Assembly (NCBI GenBank): GCA_017311315.1
Contig: CM029644.1
Coordinates: 30,089,606-30,153,605 of the forward strand
Direction of reading: 5' to 3'
Length of the DNA stretch: 64,000 bases
Source: Dendrocalamus latiflorus
Lineage: Eukaryota > Streptophyta > Magnoliopsida > Poales > Poaceae
Positions 47,300 to 58,526 of the stretch are shown here, one piece after another (position 1 is the first letter of the stretch; the number at the start of each line of letters is the position of its first letter). A program made the translations under genes and the position numbers. The notes below the pieces were generated by a model. It was not told the origin of the DNA, did not search any database, and saw only the letters and a list, made by a program, of their open reading frames with translations.

Positions 47300-48896
47300 C
47301 TTGCACGCACCGTTGTTTGATGGTGAACTGACTGTGTCCTGAGCTTGGCAGGAATGGGACGCTTTGGGCGATCAAGTTAGGGCTGTGCTGGAGGGCTACC
47401 CGGGTCTCCGGCTTACCAAAGGGAGAAAGGTAGGGGCCTGCAGCGTCTGTAGAGTCATTATGCTTATGCCTGTAGAATTAACGAGGCGCCTTACTAGCTG
47501 GGCTACCGTTGGCTAACAACAGCGGTCTATTTTAGAACCTTCCGTCCTCCTGCGTAAACCTAGTTAGGTGTACACGCACAGTTAGTTACGCTTTTTCAGC
47601 TGTGACAGATGATTTATGATTGTGGCTAATATTTGTAAAAAAGTTTTTGTGTGAGCACTTATACGAGTGAACCGAATATTGATAATGCACTATGAAAAAA
47701 CTGTCTTATAAATTGTTTTAAAAAAACAATGAAAAAATCGTCCTATTTATTTATTTTAAAAAGCCACAAGTTATAGTCTATAAACTGAAAAGAAAGAAGA
47801 GGCTCTAGGTGATGGTTTATATTACAGTAACTAGCTTTTAAATGATAAGTTTTTCAAAACGGAGTTAATAAAAAAATTGTAGATAAAAGAGTGTTGAGTT
47901 CAACTGTGCTAGTTAAAATCGTATGTGGCTTTTTTTTTGGCATACTGTCTCTCACGAATAGGTAGAATTTAAAATTTTAAGTCATAAAATATAAGACAAT
48001 TCAATATAACCCACCACGATTGATGATGATGATGATACGTGCACTATCGTTAAATTAACAGGTCTTGGAGATTCGCCCATCCATCAAGTGGGACAAGGGA
48101 AACGCCCTCGAGTTCTTGCTGGAGTCTCTTGGTGAGCACGTACACATGCTATATAGCACATGCTGCCTTACATGTCTAGTTCATGCCAAATTACTCGCTT
48201 TTGAGGTTATTTAAGGTGCTAATACTTTGCACGTTATGTCTCCTGAAGGCTACGCGGGGCGCAGCGATGTCTTCCCTATATACATAGGAGATGACCGCAC
48301 TGATGAGGACGCGTTTAAGGTATATATATAGCTGATCACTGTGCCTGCATAAATCATCTCGTTTTTTTTTTGCAGTGATGCTGCTTGACAAGCATATGCA
48401 TATATAAAGTGACGCATTTAATTTACACTTGTTGTCAAAATAAATCAGGTGCTGCGCAAAATGGGACAGGGAATCGGGATCCTTGTCACCAAGTTCCCAA
48501 AAGAGACCAGTGCATCCTACTCTCTGCGGGAGCCTGCAGAGGTATGTACACAGTTACCAAATACCAATACCATTACAGTGCTGCATACAAATACAATGTA
48601 GTAGCAGCCTATTTTTGTGCAGTACTTTTATACTTTAGAAGTGAACACAGATAGCTAGCAAGAATCCTAAAGCAACCGTGGTTGGCTACTGGAGTAGTAG
48701 TAGTAACTGCTTCTTCATAAAGTTGTCCCTTTTGAAAAAGCAGTGAAAGCTAGCTAGCACTTTGATTTCTTTTAGTCATGGGTTTTGACATGTAAGCCGT
48801 CGTTAACTTGGGTCGGTCATTTTGTTGTGGCATGTACAGGTCATGGAGTTTCTGCGCAAGCTGGTGAGGTCTAAGAGCAACGGGACAAAGGGTTAA
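45135..48896 (+). CDS. Trehalose-6-phosphate phosphatase (RAMOSA3/SRA/TPP7 clade)
   Basis: It removes phosphate from trehalose-6-phosphate, a sugar signal. Eleven exons: 45135-45377, 45464-45604, 45770-45841, 46451-46549, 46955-47008, 47149-47250, 47352-47429, 48062-48131, 48249-48319, 48449-48541 and 48840-48896. Every intron is GT-AG and the product is 359 aa. HAD phosphatase motifs are present: DYDGTLSPIV with nucleophile pair Asp108/Asp110, SGR at 146-148, GSHGMD at 166-171, Lys272/Lys275 in IKWDKG, and GDDRTDEDAF at 300-309. The first ~80 residues are variable and may hold a plastid or sorting signal. The start has good context (CGCCATGA). Length and exon layout match maize RA3 (about 361 aa). 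The C terminus (VRSKSNGTKG) and the MTNHAxFAAxD start favour the SRA/TPP7 side, but the paralogue cannot be fixed without a tree. Introns 3 and 7 are the longest (about 610-630 bp). Confidence 0.95.
47263..47297. repeat. (AT)n microsatellite in TPP intron 6
   Basis: About 17 AT units lie directly after the splice donor region of intron 6 (47251-47351), so the intron is largely made of this repeat. Confidence 0.95.
47570..47820. repeat. MITE-like sequence in TPP intron 7
   Basis: It contains TTTTTCAGCTGTGACAGATG and AAAAGCCACAAGTTATAG near opposite ends. It resembles a stretch at 9060-9230. A small non-autonomous DNA element is likely. Boundaries and target duplication were not resolved. Confidence 0.4.
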
Positions 48897-49300
48897 TGAT
48901 CAGCAGCTGGCTCTAACTCGACATGGCGAGGAAGCTCTAGCTAGAAGCAGCCTTTTCTTTTCGGAGTTAGTTTTTTTCCTTTTGCTGTTCGATCCTTTTT
49001 AGTAGAACAACTATGCATGGTCGATCGATCGATATGATCAAGAGCAGTGACCCAGGCCTTGGCTTCGAAGGTCTATTATATCCTTCTCGCAAGGTCTTGT
49101 AATTAACCTTTGCGGTGAAGAAATGGGAGACACACAAGGAACCTCTTTTTTCGCAGCACTACATTTTTTGCTTGCTTTTGCTGTGCTCTTTTGTGATCTG
49201 ATCCGTGGTTCACTTAGAGAGATTATATTATGCTAGTGGCAATCCAGCTGAATATGACCGCAGTTAATCCCCCTCTGAGTAGACAGTAGTGGTGTATACT
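48897..49300 (+). other. Likely TPP 3' UTR and downstream flank
   Basis: T-rich sequence follows the stop codon. There is no canonical AATAAA, as is common in plants. Transcript end cannot be set from sequence. Confidence 0.4.
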
Positions 49301-52300
49301 TGGTTGCAATTACTGTGGTTGGTGGAAACGGCATGCAGGAGAACCGAAAGAACACTACTGCACTGTTGCATATGGCTTGCACTGTTGCACCAGTGTGTAG
49401 TTCGTAAATGCATCATGCAAGTGTCAGAACTAGACCAGGCTGCTTGCCCCGGTACGGCCAAGCCTGCACCTCCAGATGCATGCTGCATGCAGGTAACACA
49501 GTAAATTTCCAAGAGCCATATACACTTGTATATACACTACTCCTAGCTAGCCACAGTTACATGCAATTACCAAGTCCAAGAGCCTAGAAGATGTAGTGAA
49601 GTTTACAATCTGTACACATGCAATGCAACTCTCTCTCTCTCTCTCTCTGTCCGTTTAGTGTTATGTTAGTATTTATGTGGTAAAACTAAGGGCTTCTTTA
49701 GCAGTTTTTTTTTCTAGTGAGGGGTCATAGCCCCCTTTACCCTAGAGAAACCAACCAGTTCTAAATTACTTTAATTACACTCGTTAATTAGTTAAACATT
49801 GAAATTGGCCTATTTCAAATGAAATTGGATTTCACACTGGCGGCTCGATTCTAAAACTACTTTCAAACTATGAATAAAATAATATTAAATTAAATAGTAT
49901 CAGTTTCTTTTTTTTAAGAACTTGGCGCGATTTCTATCTAATGCATGTACCATCAAAGAGATGGCGCCAAATCGTTGCCACCGAAAATATCTGAGCACTA
50001 GGCACTTGTACCATTTCTCCACAGCTTCTGGTGGGTAGAAACTAAGGATCCACATGGGGGTGAATGGCTTCCCGCCTGGGCAGCGAGGGAGACCGACGGT
50101 AGATTTCCTGGCTGTTCATCGAATGCGCGCGCGCGCGAGGGAGAAGCGAGCAGCAGATCGCAGCCGGAACAATGCGCCGCTGCCACCGCCGCGCGAGGAG
50201 AGCCGTTCTCGCCGGCCGCACGCCTCTCGACTCGACTTTTTTTGTTTGGGGCGCAGGTTCCTGCGCAGGCCACATGTTCCCCCCTGACCAAGCGTTGCCA
50301 TCGCTCCTTCCCTGCTGCAGCATCCCATTAAATTCGGCGTATCGGTGCAGGGAGGAGCTCGCTGCTGCATGCAGTGCAGTGCCAAGCCGCCCATGCTTCC
50401 ATCGCAGTCATGCTTCACAACCAACGACACGCATGCAGCTAGCTAGTACTGCTGATCCGCACTGAATCACCACCACCGACCTGTGATTAAACACACCCGT
50501 TTGGTGTAATTGATTAGCTTCGTGTACATTTGATCTCCATAGAATTATGAGAGGTTTATTGGAAACTGTGCAGGAATTAAGGGAATGCTGTTCGGGTATA
50601 ACAGCAGTAGAGTTTCGCGAACATGGTATGGTGGCCAGGCGGTGTGAGAAAGACAAACTTCGGTATTATATGAGCAGTGAACTTTCGCTGTGGTCGCTAT
50701 TCTGGACCACATCTTGTCGTCGGCATTGGTTCCTCTTCAACTGGCAATATGCCCTTATTATATAATACTCCTATTCTTTTCGGAGTGCATACAGTAGGGG
50801 AACATCGATCCAGTATATATTTTCAGCAGCAAATCTGGCCTTGCACTGTAGAGATTTTGCTTGTTTCCATGCTTCCTTTTGACCAAACGAGCGAGACATA
50901 TGCAAAGTTCTGCTTCTAACTTCGTCGAAATTTCTGATCCAAGCTTAGCAGCATCTGATGCCTTGAGAGTGAATCGGCAGCAGGAGGGGACAAAAGAAAA
51001 GAGAGAGTCATATGCATGATGCGGGTGTAGCCAACCACCCGTGCCTCTGGACCAGGAGCATAGCCACAACATAGCACAAGCCCCTTTTAAGGCAGCCTAA
51101 CTTGAACTGGAAATGCCGTGCCTTAACGTGGAAGAACACACAAGGAGACAACAGCACTAGGACCTGTTCATATTAGTTTTTGCTGATAGCTTTTGGTTGC
51201 AGCTGACGAATAGTAGTGGCTGATAGAAACGATTGATAAATAGTAGTGCATTATATAAGAAAGACGGTGCAACGAAAGGCACCACAATATTCGGACAGCC
51301 ATTCGACTTACGGAATGTGATATAATAAAATGTAAAGTACGTTACAACACATATTAACGTCTGTTTCTGAAAACAGAAATCAGAAATAGAAATTAATACG
51401 ATGAGACCCGTGTAAAGCAATTAGGAAGTGCCGCCCTTGCAAAAACTTGCCTACGAGTTGGACTCCACTCGTTCTATCCATGCATGTGGACTCTGGAGGA
51501 CACAGGAAAAATATTCTGGTCCTCAAAACTTATATACTCATACAAATGTTTCTCGTGGGTGACCAATTAACGGTTGGTCCCACCAAGAAGGCCTGGGGCG
51601 ATATGTCAGTGACTCGTAGTAGGACACCATGAAACTTTCACATGTACTCATGGCGACCCTTGGTTTTGTGCCTAATAATGGTTCGTAAGGGGGGCCTAGG
51701 GACCTTTGGTCTTTTACCGGCATCGGCATGCGTGGAAAGACGCATGCAGTGCAAGCCCATGCTTTGTGCCCAAAAGATCGATCGATGAACTGTGCCTAGG
51801 CACATAAACAAGGAGCCAACACGCACACATACACCGGGTTGGAATAATTGGAGGCAAAAGATGGCTTCCGAGCCAACCACTTGAACCTGTGGGAAAAGCA
51901 AGGCCACTTTTGCAGGTTTTGATATAACAAATGATTGGTGTGATCTATCTAGGGTTGCTCTTACACATACTGAATTGGACGCCTTGTGCTGAATCTCTCT
52001 CTCTCTCCTCTCTTCTTTATGTGAACGGAACCCTAATATTTAAGCGTGTGACGTATCGAGGCTACGAGGACTGATCACATGCTAATCACATTCACAAGGT
52101 TATGTGCTTTGTGTTTAAAGAGTTCTTAGTTATCGCAGCGGTGGCTTTAGGTTTTTATCGTTCCGTGGTGGTCCTCGATCGCTAGCTCGAGCGCGGCGGC
52201 CGGCGTAGCTAGTCTCGTGCATGCTCCGGCCGGCGAGTCACGGAGTGGTAGTGGCCACGGCGGAAAAGGCGACGTATATGAAGGAAAGACGAGCAAAGCG

Positions 52301-53111
52301 AGGAGAAAACTAATGGGCCGTTTGATTTAGAAAGGAGCTGGGCAATGGAATTAAAGAGACTGTCGGTGGCTAGCTCCTTTGCATGATTGTATCAGATGAT
52401 TGAGTAAATTGCACGCGACGTCCTTGAGTTAGTAGATTATTGGATGCGTTGCACTATACTTGTTGAAACCGAACTGCTTGGCAATAGGTTTATTCTTTTA
52501 GGCTACGACATATTAAATATAATAAATAATGATTGCTAGAAAAGATGAAAGATCAAAGCAAACTGAAAAGCTAAAAAATAAGGCCATGTCACATTGAAAG
52601 AATAAGAGTTGTTGTTCCAATTTAATTTGACCATCGACTTATTTTAGGTTTTACATTTGATATTCCAATGTAGATGCTATGAATATTGGTACTACTTGAA
52701 GCCATGTGCGACTTTTGGTCATGGCGGCAATAAGGTACTACCAAGCTAGAGAATTTTGTTGTTGTGGACTAGCTACGCGACATATAATATTGCATCTCGA
52801 AGCTCTACCATGTCCACGTTCAATGTAATTGAGGATACAAGTGTAGCTAGGGCACATGAACCTGCGCATTGCTAGTACATGTCCAATCTGATAAGAGCGA
52901 TGACTAGAAGAGCCTATTGCCCGGGCTCGTGAGACTGAACAATGTTTCACGTCCAACAGTGTGGTGCTTCAGCATGGCACTGTGTGTTTGGCTCGGTGAT
53001 GTGACGTTGCCCCTCCTTTGGACAAGCTTCTCAATTATAGCTTGCCCCACATGCATGTCTGTTCTGACAATATTAACGATCTGGCTAGGAGAAGTTTACG
53101 CTAGCTATATA
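49301..53111. other. Intergenic, largely featureless
   Basis: This holds no recognised gene. A (CT)n run lies at 49629-49648. A GC-rich patch with a GCGCGCGCGC run sits at about 50040-50460. A MITE-like end (CCTGTTCATATTAG) begins near 51163. A small palindrome, TGTGCCTAGGCACA, lies at 51791-51804. Long open frames in the GC-rich patch have no recognised domains. Confidence 0.4.
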
Positions 53112-53324
53112 GGGCCTGTTTGGTTGCCTGCATCAGCTCATGCACCTGCATGCGCGTGGCCAGGCTGAGGAGGGAAGCTCCTCAGCCACGTACGAGCTCA
53201 GCCTGGCTCCAGTTGCTTTTTTGCATCCACTCGTGCAGGCTCTCACCCCGATGCAGCCAACCAAACACCATCTCCCTGCATGAGCGGATGCGAGCTACCC
53301 TGATGCAGGCAACCAAACAGGTCC
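53112..53324. mobile_element. MITE with GGGCCTGTTTGGTTGCCTGC ends, TSD ATA
   Basis: The ends GGGCCTGTTTGGTTGCCTGC and GCAGGCAACCAAACAGGTCC are inverted, with ATA on both sides (53109-53111 and 53325-53327). The 213-bp body is CAGGCTGAG/CTCAGCC-rich and can fold. Confidence 0.85.
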
Positions 53325-53360
53325 ATAATGTACGCTGACATCCTAATCAGCATACACGTA

Positions 53361-54560
53361 CACTACTAGGAAAAACAATTGTTAATTTTGAGGGATGTAG
53401 CCGTTAAAGCAAGAAATGGTCGTTAAAAGTCAGGATTTTGATAATACCGGTGAAAATATAAGACGCATTCGTTCTAACATAAGTTTAAATGACATAGTAT
53501 AAAAGTTTAAATATGATAAATTACATCGTTGTACTATAACTACCATCATAAAATATTTTTAAAAAAATTACATCTTGATACAGCATTCCTTATGCTTCGA
53601 AAGTGATTGATGATAGTGTCATCACTAATTTGTAGAAAAAAAACTCATGTTCAATATATATAATTAAGTTATCATTGAAGTATTGCTCACTAGAAATTGT
53701 GATTAAAGTAGATCGAATAAACAAGAAGTAAAACAAGATTGCGGATTTGACATTTTTAAAACTTACAATAGAGAATCCTAGCCTCCAACTGTTGTGCTCC
53801 CAAAGCCTAATTGTTATGCCTAGTCGTCAGGGATGGAGATGCCGATCACCGAGAAGCATCGCACCGGCGGCACACGGCCATAGCGCACGGCACGCTGCGC
53901 CCTCGCTGCTTGCTCGTGCCCTGTGACCCGCTATGGCATCGTGTTCTCGCTGCACTCCCTGCCTCCCGTCGCACTGTCTCGCGCGCTGCTGCTGTGTTGC
54001 GCCTAGGGCTCGTCGGCTGCTAGGGCGAAGGATGGGGATAGGGGAATTTAGAGATGATCCTGCCATCCAGGAGGTGACCGATGGTGATGGTTGTGGATTG
54101 GTGCGTTGTGGTTGTGAGCCTATTTGAGGATTATTGTGTTTTGGGCATATTGGAATGATGGGTTGTGGCCTACAATTAAGGAAGGAGTTTGTGATGTATA
54201 CCTATATATTAAGAGGTGTATATAGTAGTTTTTCTAGCAAAATTTTTTGTAGTACAGCTATACCCTTAAGCATCTATTGTGGATCCGTCACTGACGACCA
54301 TAAAATTGTGGCCATTAGTTGTCATTAATAGTATTAACGATCACATGCAATTTCCTATCGCTACAAAAATAACGACGGGATAGTATACCATCATTAATTA
54401 TGAAGAAACAACGACCACTTTTTTAGTTTTAACGACCACTTTTGAGTCATTGCTAACATTGTAGAAGCCACAGTTAGAAAATTAATGATCACTTTATAGT
54501 ACTAACGATCATCTCACCTTTTTAGTTTTACGACCACTTTATCATTGAAAGCATTGCACA
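53361..54560. mobile_element. CACTA-like element, second family, incomplete
   Basis: It starts CACTACTAGGAAAA, preceded by GTA. Subterminal motifs TGGTCGTTAAA (about 53413) and their complements AACGACCACTTTT (about 54405, 54430, 54520) appear at both sides. These differ from the CAGACGGTT family. A GC-rich centre (53810-54130) has open frames without a domain. No matching right terminus was seen. Confidence 0.5.
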
Positions 54561-57045
54561 CATTACATATATAATTATAAAATAAAAAATTATAATTTAA
54601 TATCAATACATGGGCATTTGTTTGGTACAAACATTAACAAAACACATATCTGAAAAAATATGATCAACTGATTAATAAAAATTTCAACACTCATACAACA
54701 ATGTGGATGTCAGTCGTTTACATGAAGACAAATGCTACTGTACAACTACTAGAAATCTCGAAGGAACTGGACATACCATGGTCAGTTATTCTTGTCAAAT
54801 TGAAATATATGTCTGTTCATCAAGAGAAGGTGTGTCTCCTATGAGAAGTTTATGCGTAGAATTGCTTCAATAAATCAAAAGATGGCAAGCTTCCGGCTAC
54901 TGATGCTTACACTGTTTTTGAGCGAATTCTCATATATTTCAGAGCTAGGGGAGGAAGAATCAAGCATAAATCAGCTCTATGAGACCATATGGTCACGCAT
55001 GGTTGTGATGTTGTGATGAGTAATTGACATTGGTTTGAGCGCATTTGAGGTGTTTGAGTTTGGATTTTTGAGATATTGCAATTTGGGAGTTGCTGTCAGG
55101 GCTGACGGCATGACCGGCATTATGCTGGCGGTCAAACTGGCTAGGAGCGATCTGACTGGCCAGTGCACAACGGTCAAACCGGCCCTAAGTGAAAAAGGAC
55201 CTTGGGCACCAAACACTTATGTGGGAGTGTTTGGGGATCAATTTGCACATAGTCTCATGAAAAATGGACACTCGAACTGAAACTAGATAGAGTTTCAATG
55301 AAATTCCAGATATGTCATTTTCTAATGCACTATGGCGGTCTGATCGGTTGGGCACCGAATGTCAGACTGGTGTGGACTAGGCTGTCAGACCGGCCTTATG
55401 CGTTGGTAAGACCATCCCAAGGGAAATTTGTAAAATGGCAAAATTCAATTGTTCCCTAGTGCCTTTAGACTACTTCTATGCAAGTCTTGTATCTGGCCAT
55501 GCCTTTGGTGGAAACTAGATAGAGTTGGAAAATTCTAGTAGGCTTTCGGTCTGACAGGGTGTGCGGTGGTCTAACTGGCATGGGGTCCACAATCAAATCA
55601 GCCACAATGGTCAGACTTGCGGGGGGTTGGCAGTTTGACCGGTCGAGGTGCCAGCGGTCTAGCCGACCATGGTGGCTGCAATCAAACTGCTCTCCTGTTC
55701 CAGGGAGGAATGGGGTGGTCGGACCTACTGGGTGTTGGCGTCCTGACTGATGCTATCGGGCAGTGCTGGGTATGCACTCTGTGGTTCGAGGTTTGGTTCT
55801 AGGGGGGTAGGATCAGTAGTATAGGTGCATACATATTGCATAGTGTATCGTGTGGACTAATGTGGGTCAAGTTATGAAGACTTGCCCGAAAATGGTTGTT
55901 TGGTCTATTATTGTGCAGGGATGCTCAAGGCACAAGATGGACAAGGACAATGGATGACGGAGTTTAAACAAAGACCATGATGCATTAGAGATATACATCA
56001 TGCTTTACGGTGGTGCTTTCGGGATGGAAGCTTTGGAGGTAAGTGTTCTTGTGTCATCAATTTGGTATATTGATGATCTTGTCTCTGATGGTGCTACGTG
56101 ATGGTTTACTTGTTATTGGTTGTAGAACTCTAGAGCCACGTCATAATGAGGCAAACGGGATTGGGACAGAGCAGTTAAGGATCGAGTCTAAGTTAGGAGA
56201 GCTGAGGCCCAGAGCAATGAAGGTGTCATCGGAAGATGATTGAGACTAGCGAAGTGGTTACAAGCTGGGATGATGAGAAACCAGAGTAAGAGCTACTGGT
56301 GGTTGGACATGACGGACAACGACAATGAGTTGAAACTAAGTTTAGGGAGGAGCTGAGGTCCTCACAGTCGGGTAAGTTTGGGTGCTGTCATGGTGCAAGG
56401 AAAGGCACATAGCACGCCAAATGACTTTATGACCGTTTACAAGTAAGGATCATTTGGTGGGATCCGAATGTGTGAGAAGCTTGGCGGCAAGTTATTGAGG
56501 CCATATGAAGTTGAAGATGAAGCACGGGGTTGCTTCAATGCGAACAAAGCATGAAGCTTTGTGGAAGGATGGTAGAAGGGTATTTTGCTAAATTGCCCGA
56601 TATAAAAAGTGGTGGCGTGCAAAACCGCATTGGTGGCCTAAGTGGTCTAGGTCATGGATGTACTGAAAATGTTAAGTGGATTAAGTGTTAATTTATTAAT
56701 GGGTTAATGGTTGTGTGCTCTTTGAGAAGCGTGTATATGTAAGTGTAAAATTCGATATGGCATTGGGTTAATGGGTTAGCCCATGTAAGTGGATGAAAAC
56801 TAACTAAAAGTGCTGGTTGGGATTTTCCTTGTGAGCCTTCATATATAAGGAGAGAGAGGTGTTGGCTTAGGATAAGCTTAGGGGAAGTTTAGTTTAAGCC
56901 TTAAGGAGAGTTATCGTTCTTGAAGAGAACTTTGTGGAAGATGTGAGAGCCTCTTGTGATTGAATTTTTTTTATCATTCTTAGACTCTGTGTATGACTAA
57001 GGAGTGCTTATAAACATTCATTTTTAAGTATCAATATATATCTAA
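54561..57045. other. LTR-retrotransposon-like debris, low confidence
   Basis: About 55090-55760 repeats phrases such as GGTCAAACTGG, GGTCTGATCGG and CAGACCGGCC, a pattern common in LTRs of grass retrotransposons. A TATATAAGGAGAGAGAGG box near 56850 resembles an LTR promoter. No gag or pol motif and no paired LTR was found. The rest is unrecognised. Confidence 0.35.
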
Positions 57046-57301
57046 ACACTACACCATGGCATAGTATTAAGGGCAATAATCTGCCAAAGAAAAATTGGAT
57101 TAGTGGCAAAACATTTACTAGCAATATCCAAGAGATTAAGGGTCCTGTTATCTGCCAGAAATAATTATTGTCTAAAACAATTATCTACCATCAATGTTTT
57201 AAAGTTAGCTATAATATATGTGCCTTAGAAAAAGTCAAGCAAGTCATCGTATCTGCTGGGGATACTAGCCATCATTTGGGTGTGCAACTGAAAAGAAAAA
57301 A
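57046..57301. mobile_element. Possible CACTA-type end (CACTACACCATGG)
   Basis: CACTACACCATGG followed by short motifs GGGCAAT and CTGCCA looks like a terminal region. The string CACTACACCATGC recurs at 60015. No matching inverted end was found, so this is tentative. Confidence 0.25.
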
Positions 57302-57965
57302 ATGACTGAGCCGCACGAAGACTTATCCCCAAATTCCCCAATCCTTCCCAACCCCTCTCCTAGCGCCACCTCCTTTCCCCTTCCTCCCAGCACCGCCTCC
57401 TTTCCCCTTCATCCCAACACCGCCTCACCTCCCCGGCCTCCCCACCACCCTCCTCCCTGGCCATCTCACCTCCCAACGTGCCCCACCTCCCTAGCATCCC
57501 CACCACCTAGCGTTGCCCCACCTCCCTTGCCGCCTTTCCACCAGCGCCACCCCACCTCCCTCCCCAGGTGCCCTTCTCCCTTCCCCTTCCTCCAAGCGCT
57601 GCCTCACCTCCCCAGTTGCCCCACCACCCTCCTTCCTAGCCGTCTCACCTCCCAGCACCGCCCCACCGCCCCACCTCCCTGACATCCCCACCACCCAACG
57701 CCACCCCACCTCCCTTGCCGCCCTTTCCTCCTAGCGCCGCCCCACCTCCCTCCCCGGGCGCCCTGCTCTCTTCCCCTTCTCCCAACACCGCCTCACCTCC
57801 TCGGCCACCCCACCACCCACCTCCCTGGTCGTCTCACCTCCCAGCGCCGCCCCTTCCTCCCACGTCGTCCCACCTCCCTCCCTGGGTGCCCTCCTCCCAG
57901 TGCCACCCTCCTCCCTAGGCGCCCCTTCCTCCTGGTCGTTCCACCTCCCAACGCCGTCTTGCATT
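57302..57965 (+). repeat. Pyrimidine-rich minisatellite, Pro-rich open frame
   Basis: The sequence is almost all C/T with diverged units such as CCCCACCTCCCT and CACCGCCTCACC. A frame starting ATG at 57302 runs 126 codons, mostly Pro/Ser/His. The open frame follows from repeat composition and has no promoter or domain. It ends at the CACTA E terminus. Confidence 0.8.
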
Positions 57966-57971
57966 ACCAGG

Positions 57972-58373
57972 CACTACTAAAAAAGGCTTATATTAGACAC
58001 CTCATCAGAGACGGTTCACCAAAACCATCAGTGTTAAATGCAATCACATATGATTTAGGTTTAGAGACCATTTGAGTTACTGCCAGCACTAAAAACCGTC
58101 GGTGAAGAGAATATCACAGATATTTCATAGTGAGTACCGTCTGTGATATTGCCAAATATCATAAATGGTTTTTATTTAAACCGTCTGTGATATGCTTCCC
58201 GCCTCGCAAACCCCCAAAATTTCACAATCTCCCGCCTGAGTCCGAGTAGGATTTCGTTCCAAGATACTTTTAGTAAAACGGGCATAACTTTTGCATACGG
58301 TGTTCGTTTTTACTATTCTTATACTTGTTAGAAAGCTAATGACGAGCCCGATCCAAAAAAAAAAAATGACGAG
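57972..58373. mobile_element. CACTA element E, right-truncated
   Basis: It begins CACTACTAAAAAAGGC after AGG. Subterminal repeats of the AACCGTC/GACGGTT type run to about 58195. Then 58200-58360 matches, in reverse, the interior of element B (about 22700-22850). It stops at about 58373, where MITE M1 sequence starts. The right end is missing. Confidence 0.75.
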
Positions 58374-58526
58374 CGTTGTCCGTGATGAGCTAGCATATTT
58401 TTTCTATTTTTAAATTTTTTAAATTTAATTACGTCAAATAAGCCACATTCAGTTACAGTGAAATTTCAGACGCTACAGTGCAATTTCAGCCATAAGTCAT
58501 AGCTTTTCAGCCCAACCGAGCGAGGT
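58374..58526. mobile_element. MITE family M1, copy 3, left-truncated
   Basis: It contains GTTGTCCGTGATGAGCTA, ATTACGTCAAATAAGCCACA and TACAGTGCAATTTCAG as in the other two copies, and ends near CAGCCCAACCGAGCGAGG. The left half is missing at the junction with CACTA E. Confidence 0.65.

Noticed and set aside
50040..50460. Possible gene in the GC-rich patch
   Set aside because: Frames on both strands are open but none has a domain, splice pattern or consistent start.
57491..57964. Minus-strand Gly/Arg-rich ORFs
   Set aside because: They are complements of the pyrimidine-rich minisatellite and not genes.
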